The notes under the pieces are model-generated. The model was not told the DNA's origin, searched no databases, and saw only the letters and a program-made list of their open reading frames with translations. Positions 1-5,188 of a DNA stretch of 5,188 bases are shown here, one piece after another. The position numbers and the translations under genes are program-made. The stretch is from Desulfobacterales bacterium. GTDB taxonomy: Bacteria > Desulfobacterota > Desulfobacteria > Desulfobacterales > Desulfosalsimonadaceae. The stretch spans positions 1 to 5,188 of the forward strand of contig SLIE01000015.1 in the NCBI GenBank assembly GCA_007135795.1, given 5' to 3'. Within the stretch, counting starts at the first letter, position 1; the number at the start of each line of letters is the position of its first letter.

Positions 1-454
1 CGACAATCTCTTTGTGCTCGACAATGGGGAAACTGGAGAGCAATGCGCACCTGACCGCAGTATTGCCTTGCTCGGTGATCACCCCGTAAGGGTAATCTAT
101 GCCTTTTTCTGCCAACACGCCCCGCAGATAATTAAGGGCCGACATTGACTCGATCTCCTGAAGTGCTAAAACGTCCGCCCCAAGATCTGCAATCACCCGC
201 GAAATGTTCTCCGCCTTGATCGCCAGCATTTCATTGTCCCACCCAAATTCCGAATCTGGCACAAAACCCGGGTATTCGGTCCCGTCATGATGCATGTCAA
301 AGAGGTTTTCCACATTATAGCTCCCCACCCGAAAAACCTTTGCGTCGGAGGCGTGGAGAGTAAAACCGAAAATAATGTGTACCAAGAAGAAAAATACACA
401 CGCATTCAGCGCGTATTTGATCTTTACGGGCATCTTCCGGATCCCATCTGCCAT
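1..454 (-). CDS. Endonuclease/exonuclease/phosphatase family protein, probably exported (partial, C-terminus beyond the window)
   Basis: An open frame runs from an ATG at 454 to the left edge with no stop (151 codons visible). The N-terminus looks like a signal peptide: basic residues (K8 to K13 region), a hydrophobic stretch at about residues 15-33, and a small-residue site near ASDA at 35-38. The mature part opens with GSYNVENLFD (44-53), the usual first strand of the EEP (DNase I-like) fold, where the Asn (N47) lies at the active site. ADVLALQEIES (93-103) follows, with E100 matching the metal-binding Glu. VRCALLSSFPI (134-144) matches the family's later ALLS-x-FPI strand. The catalytic His and Asp residues expected further on are outside the window. 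The start is uncertain: ATG at 433 (residue 8) is an alternative, and neither has a clear Shine-Dalgarno. Substrate is unknown; a secreted nuclease or phosphodiesterase is possible. It lies on the same strand as the atp operon but is separated from it by a terminator, so it is probably an independent unit. Confidence 0.85.
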   Translation of the reverse strand, partial: MADGIRKMPVKIKYALNACVFFFLVHIIFGFTLHASDAKVFRVGSYNVENLFDMHHDGTEYPGFVPDSEFGWDNEMLAIKAENISRVIADLGADVLALQEIESMSALNYLRGVLAEKGIDYPYGVITEQGNTAVRCALLSSFPIVEHKEIV

Positions 455-501
455 CAGTTACAAGGTGAGCTGCAAGACGAAGAGAACATATCCGCCTTAA
501 C

Positions 502-551
502 AAAAAAAGGGGCACAAAGGAATTATCAATTAATTCCCTTGTGCCCTTTTT
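502..551 (-). terminator. Intrinsic terminator ending the Fo operon (probably bidirectional)
   Basis: A 16-bp stem (510-525 paired with 531-546, one A-C mismatch) closes a 5-base loop. Read on the minus strand it is followed by seven T (complement of A502-508), about 50 bases after the b-subunit stop. On the plus strand a T run at 547-551 follows the same stem, so it could also stop transcription coming from the left. It marks the end of the atp operon before any F1 gene. Confidence 0.88.
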
Positions 552-602
552 ATTTTTCATTATCGTAATATCTTATAGAATGTTCGCAAGTCTTGCAGGG
601 TT

Positions 603-1190
603 CTAACTGCTCGCCGCCGCAGCAGTCAAATATTTTTGTATAAGATGATCATTGTCTTCTTCTGTTATCTCTGCAGGGAGACGCTCAAAGGCTTTTTCCA
701 TGGCCATATCCATCATCTCTTGCTTTAAATCATCTTTTGCGTGAAGAATAAGGCTATCAATCCTGTGACGAGCGTTTTTCATCATCATTTGACTCTGTTC
801 TTTAGCGTCATTGATGATTTCCTGCTTCCGAAGTTCCCCCATTTCAACAATGCGGGTCTTAATTTCTTCAAGTCGCGGACCACTGTTTTCAAGAGATTCC
901 CTGGCTTCCTTCACCTTTGCCACCATCTCATCCTTTTCTGACTGAGCCCGTTCAATTTTTGTACGAATCTCAGATTGCTGACCCGACAGAAATTTGACCA
1001 GGAGTGGACCGACCACCTTGACTAGAAAAAAGATCAATATTCCGAAATTAATCCACCGAAGCACGATATCATAAACAGGACGCCACTCTCTACCACCGTC
1101 TTCCGCAAACGCGGGATCGAGCATAAAGAAAAAAAAGAACCCCGAAACAAGTAGGCTTACCCGAAATACGTTTCTCAAAATGTTATTCAT
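603..1190 (-). CDS. atpF: F-type ATP synthase subunit b (stator stalk)
   Basis: 195 residues. Subunit b anchors the peripheral stalk in the membrane and holds F1 still against rotor torque. The N-terminus has a hydrophobic stretch (about 10-28) ending in AFA-E (27-30), which looks like a cleavable signal peptide, as seen in many deltaproteobacterial b proteins. The true anchor helix follows at about 43-65 (starting VLRWINFGIL). From about 66 onward the protein is charged and helical, with the RTKIERA and KVKEARESLEN segments typical of the b coiled coil. The tail LPAEITEEDNDHLIQKY (171-187) is the part expected to meet subunit delta. The ATG lies inside the end of b' (8-base overlap) and is preceded by GGAGG at 1198-1202, seven bases upstream, so translation is probably coupled. 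The b and b' proteins presumably form a heterodimer. The gene is the last in the operon. Confidence 0.93.
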   Translation of the reverse strand: MNNILRNVFRVSLLVSGFFFFFMLDPAFAEDGGREWRPVYDIVLRWINFGILIFFLVKVVGPLLVKFLSGQQSEIRTKIERAQSEKDEMVAKVKEARESLENSGPRLEEIKTRIVEMGELRKQEIINDAKEQSQMMMKNARHRIDSLILHAKDDLKQEMMDMAMEKAFERLPAEITEEDNDHLIQKYLTAAAASS

Positions 1191-1647
1191 ATGTCAGCCT
1201 CCGACCCAAGGCCTTTTCCATGATGGTCCGCGTCACGCGCTCTGATTCATCCGCCATAGTCAGCCTTACTTCTTCTATCTGGCGCTGGACCTCTTTTTTG
1301 GTTTCCTCGCTCAACTTTCCAATTTCAGCGGTTACATCCGTAAAAAGGGTATCCGCCTCTGCCACCGCATCCTTTTCAAGGCGGTGCTGGATAGCGAAGG
1401 CTTCATTTTTGACCTTTCGTGTCTCCATTTCGATCTTGACAAAAATATCCTCAAGGTCGGTCTCAGCCGCTAAAATATCACTCTTCATCTGCTCAATCTG
1501 CCGATCCCGCTCCGTCATCATATCCTGAAGCGGATGATACATTAATCGACTGATCAGCATCATGAAAATCAGAAACGATATCAATTGCACGACGAGCGTC
1601 GCGTTAATGGATATCAGTGCGACTGCTCTGGTAATTTCAATTTCCAT
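1183..1647 (-). CDS. atpF': F-type ATP synthase subunit b' (second stator stalk subunit)
   Basis: 154 residues, typical of b'. A short N-terminus leads into one membrane helix (about 12-35, with INATLVVQLISFLIFMML). Then comes the b-family turn HPLQDMMTERDRQI (38-51), where the Pro-Leu and the following Arg are conserved. The rest (about 45-150) is highly charged with heptad-like spacing, consistent with a long coiled coil that pairs with the b protein encoded next. The Shine-Dalgarno before ATG 1647 is weak (AGG only two bases away). The start is kept because the helix position is right for the family. The gene sits 97 bases after the subunit c stop, the largest gap inside the operon, and its end overlaps the b start by 8 bases. 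Having both b' and b is the pattern of photosynthetic bacteria and many deltaproteobacteria, not of E. coli, which uses a b homodimer. Confidence 0.92.
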   Translation of the reverse strand: MEIEITRAVALISINATLVVQLISFLIFMMLISRLMYHPLQDMMTERDRQIEQMKSDILAAETDLEDIFVKIEMETRKVKNEAFAIQHRLEKDAVAEADTLFTDVTAEIGKLSEETKKEVQRQIEEVRLTMADESERVTRTIMEKALGRRLTYE

Positions 1648-1744
1648 GGCCTGAATTCCGTATATTGATCATAAAACATGTGTTGCAGGCTGCCTGTCAC
1701 TGATGTGCCCAAGCGATGAACAAACCGCAGAACTGTTTTTTCAA

Positions 1745-3485
<1,741 letters not shown>

Positions 3486-3486
3486 T

Positions 3487-4161
3487 TTAATCGACCTGTA
3501 CTGCTATGTAGACAATTGTCAGCATGGTGAATACGAATGCCTGTATCGTTCCGATAAAAAGGCTGAAAAAGGCGTACAGAAACGGGGGGAGGATCAGGCT
3601 GTAAATCAAATACGAAACCACCAGAATAATTATGGAACCACCCATCATATTGCCGAACAGCCTGAAGGATATGGAGATGACCTTCGCTGCTTCACCAATC
3701 AGGTTCATCGGCATCATAAAAGCGATCGGCTCAAAATACGTCTTGATATACCCCTTGAAACCCTTGGCCTTTATACCAGCATAATGCGCCAGAACAAATC
3801 CCATAAGGCCCAGACTCAACGGGGTGTTCAAATCGGTAGTCGGTTCCTGCATGTGAGGAATCGCACCAATCCAGTTGGAAAACAGGAGAAACATGAACAA
3901 CGCCACAACCAACGGGCCATAGGTTTTTGCCTTTTCCTTGCCCAGTGCGCTTTCGGTCAGTGAATAGAACTGACCTACGACAAGCTCCCCTACCAATTGC
4001 AGAGAATGTGGCATGATGTGACTCTGCCGGGTCGCCATGTACCCGAATAATAGGAGAAGGGCAATCACAATCCATGTCATCCCAATGGAAGTGAGATTTA
4101 AATGGAAGGTGGTGTCACCCACACTTACGATCATTTGATAAATGCCGCCGATTTCATCCAT
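3487..4161 (-). CDS. atpB: F-type ATP synthase subunit a
   Basis: 224 residues, within the usual range of bacterial subunit a. It forms the two half-channels that feed ions to and from the c ring. Visible landmarks are a first membrane helix at about 28-43; FSNWIGAIPHMQEPTTDLN (94-112), the conserved P-T-x-D-x-N region before the next helix; E157 in IGEAAK; and the signature SFRLFGNMMGG (165-175) with R167, the essential Arg that faces the c-ring carboxylate (R210 in E. coli). Q207 in GTIQAFVF matches the conserved Gln of the last helix (Q252 in E. coli). All residues expected of a working subunit a are present, so this Fo is probably active. The start is ATG 4161 with a modest purine-rich site (GGAAAGAAGAG) upstream. 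It is 74 bases after atpI and one base before the six-hairpin c gene, so those two are likely coupled in translation. Confidence 0.96.
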   Translation of the reverse strand: MDEIGGIYQMIVSVGDTTFHLNLTSIGMTWIVIALLLLFGYMATRQSHIMPHSLQLVGELVVGQFYSLTESALGKEKAKTYGPLVVALFMFLLFSNWIGAIPHMQEPTTDLNTPLSLGLMGFVLAHYAGIKAKGFKGYIKTYFEPIAFMMPMNLIGEAAKVISISFRLFGNMMGGSIIILVVSYLIYSLILPPFLYAFFSLFIGTIQAFVFTMLTIVYIAVQVD

Positions 4162-4235
4162 TACTCTTCTTTCCGATCATTTTGAATACCTGTATTGTTT
4201 AAAACCTGCTTGAAAATCTTCCTGTCTCAGCGATG

Positions 4236-4613
4236 CTAATTCTGTCCGGGCAATAACATCTTCCGCAAGGAATCCGCCAGCATCACCGCCTGCACCATAA
4301 AAAGACCGACGATGGTCGTCACAGTGTGATAATTATCGTAATATATTGAAATCATCAGAGGCAACACCAGAATACCAAAACGCAGCATCACCAGTAAAAA
4401 TGAAATAATTGTACTGGCGCGTCGCGTCTTTTGCATCCTGAGTTGAATCGACATCCCCATCAGCAAAAAATTAACGATGCTGAAAAGCGTTCCCAGTATC
4501 AATCCCCTGGCCAACTCCCGATGTCCTGATAAAATCATTATTAGTGCGACGCCGATGGCAACGAGCAAGGCTGCCGGGCAATACTTTTTACGAACTTCCC
4601 TGACAACATCCAT
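4236..4613 (-). CDS. atpI: AtpI-like ATP synthase assembly protein (ATP synthase protein I family)
   Basis: 125 residues with four likely membrane helices (about 12-29, 36-56, 66-91 and 97-114). The GLILGTLFSIVNFLLMG segment (37-53), with Gly, Ser and Asn in the second helix, is the recognisable part of the AtpI/AtpR group. AtpI acts as a chaperone for c-ring assembly in several bacteria, including the Na+ enzyme of Acetobacterium woodii, which also has a mixed c ring. That makes it a natural partner for the two c genes downstream. ATG 4613 is two bases after the atpZ stop, so translation is probably coupled. The sequence is poorly conserved in this family, so AtpI and AtpR cannot be told apart with certainty. 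Confidence 0.82.
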   Translation of the reverse strand: MDVVREVRKKYCPAALLVAIGVALIMILSGHRELARGLILGTLFSIVNFLLMGMSIQLRMQKTRRASTIISFLLVMLRFGILVLPLMISIYYDNYHTVTTIVGLFMVQAVMLADSLRKMLLPGQN

Positions 4614-4615
4614 CC

Positions 4616-4888
4616 TTACTCGTCTTCATCCTTGTGCTTGTCTTTCAACATGTCCTGAAGCTGCCTGTAAACAGTGACACCGCCGCCGGCAATACCCAGC
4701 AAAATACCAATCATCAGGAATAGGCCCCGTGTGCCAAGCCATCTGTCCAGGTAGAGACCGATAAAGAAGCAAAATATGATGGATCCGGCCATGGTGAGCC
4801 CAATCTGCATCATAAGCGCAAAGTTTTCAGTCCAGTCTCTATGCTTATCGTAATTGAAAAAGCTCTTTTTTTTCTTATCGTCCGACAA
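4616..4888 (-). CDS. atpZ: AtpZ-like small membrane protein (F0F1-ATPase gene 1 family)
   Basis: About 90 residues with two membrane helices (about 24-45 and 55-75). They are joined by LYLDRWLGTRGLF, which resembles the short G-x-x-L-D turn of the AtpZ/'ATPase gene 1' family, and the second helix has IGILLGIAGGG. The lysine-rich start and the charged KDKHKDEDE tail are cytoplasmic in the usual topology. AtpZ with AtpI has been linked to Mg2+/Ca2+ supply and to ATP synthase assembly in other bacteria. The start is uncertain because no ATG precedes the helices in frame. TTG 4888 is preferred because it gives a family-like N-terminus (SDDKKKKSFF) and GGGGCG lies a few bases upstream. TTG 4936 would add 16 residues and has no visible ribosome site. 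It is the first gene of the operon, two bases before atpI. Confidence 0.8.
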   Translation of the reverse strand: MSDDKKKKSFFNYDKHRDWTENFALMMQIGLTMAGSIIFCFFIGLYLDRWLGTRGLFLMIGILLGIAGGGVTVYRQLQDMLKDKHKDEDE

Positions 4889-4936
4889 GGACTTCGCCCC
4901 ACAAGTAAATCGCTTTGCTTCTAATAAAACAACCAA

Positions 4937-5142
4937 CCATGTCGATCATTTTTCATTCACTGCTTATCCCTGCATCCATCCGGGCAACCTGATATATCAT
5001 AGTCTTAAACGGGTTGCAGCACGTACAAAACAAACAAGATAATAGACCTACTTCATCATTATAATGAAGTCAATCTAAAAATTGGATCATTTTGAAACCT
5101 TTTGCGTCGAAAAATCTTTTCCCAAACGATTCTAAACAATTG
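4937..5142. other. Non-coding region upstream of the Fo operon, probably holding its promoter
   Basis: No convincing gene on either strand. It should hold the atp promoter on the minus strand, but no clean one is visible. A TTGACT at 5073-5068 has no good -10 at normal spacing (TATTAT at 5044-5039 is 23 bases away). A TATAAT at 5063-5058 has no good -35. This TATAAT lies inside an inverted repeat at 5050-5070 (7-bp arms ACTTCAT/ATGAAGT), which could be an operator or chance. A 10-bp palindrome (tgatatatca) lies at 4990-4999. Confidence 0.4.
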
Positions 5143-5177
5143 AGTTCAACTGAGGTATCCCTCAGTTGAACTTTTTT
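5143..5177 (+). terminator. Strong intrinsic terminator on the plus strand, owner unknown
   Basis: A perfect 13-bp stem (5143-5155 with 5160-5172) closes a 4-base loop, TATC, with six T at 5172-5177 on the plus strand. There is no matching T run on the minus strand, so it points rightward. No plus-strand gene in the window leads into it. It may end a short RNA or block antisense transcription out of the atp region; if the operon's promoter lies further right, it would instead form a hairpin in the atp leader. Confidence 0.8.
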
Positions 5178-5188
5178 ATAGAAGGCCC

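Noticed and set aside
193..405. Minus-strand frame of 70 codons as a separate small gene
   Set aside because: It is a shadow. The real coding frame here is the EEP-family protein running from 454 through position 1, with recognisable motifs.
4185..4196. Short palindrome aatac-ct-gtatt between atpI and atpB as an operator
   Set aside because: Only 5-bp arms in an AT-rich spacer; easily chance.
4854..5042. Plus-strand 62-codon open frame as the gene served by the terminator at 5143-5177
   Set aside because: Its first part is antisense to the lysine-rich start of atpZ, it has no family resemblance, and it ends 100 bases before the hairpin.
5039..5073. A sigma-70 promoter for the atp operon (TTGACT with TATTAT or TATAAT)
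   Set aside because: The spacing is wrong (23 bases) or the -35 is missing, so it is mentioned only as a weak candidate in the upstream region.

Overview
The window carries a membrane-sector (Fo) ATP synthase operon on the minus strand. Downstream of it lies the 5' part of an unrelated secreted-nuclease-like gene. The best guess for the source is a deltaproteobacterium (Desulfobacterota, sulfate-reducer-like). The reasons are the atpZ-atpI-atpB-atpE order, the paired b' and b stalk subunits, a b subunit with a signal-like N-terminus, and a moderate GC content. This is inference from gene style, not a database match.

Layout, read along the minus strand (right to left): an AT-rich upstream region with an orphan plus-strand terminator (about 4889-5188); atpZ-like (4616-4888); atpI-like (4236-4613); atpB, subunit a (3487-4161); a 486-residue multi-hairpin c-like protein (2025-3485); a normal 82-residue subunit c (1745-1993); subunit b' (1183-1647); subunit b (603-1190); an intrinsic terminator (502-551); then an endonuclease/exonuclease/phosphatase-family gene (1-454) that runs off the left edge. 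No F1 genes (delta, alpha, gamma, beta, epsilon) are present. The terminator directly after b implies that F1 is encoded elsewhere, or at least outside this operon.

The remarkable element is the 486-residue protein. It is six c-subunit hairpins (about 12 membrane helices) fused in tandem. Only hairpin 1 keeps the ion-binding carboxylate (E65, with a second glutamate at E32). Hairpins 2 to 6 all have glutamine at that position (Q147, Q227, Q307, Q388, Q469). The next gene encodes an ordinary single-hairpin c with the full Na+-site signature (Q32, E65, S66, T67, Y70). If both enter one ring, the rotor would be a hybrid with a five-hairpin arc that cannot bind an ion. That would lower the ion-to-ATP ratio and make torque uneven. 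Fused c subunits with missing sites are known (Acetobacterium woodii c1, V-type c, archaeal multi-hairpin c), but six hairpins with one site next to a canonical Na+ c is unusual and is the lead worth following.

How the genes would work together: AtpZ and AtpI would help insert and assemble the c ring; a (R167) and the c ring would form the ion path; b' and b would form a heterodimeric stator stalk that holds an F1 head made elsewhere. Translation signals differ: the single c has a near-perfect Shine-Dalgarno, while the six-hairpin gene follows atpB by one base with a weak one. This fits many single c per fused subunit.
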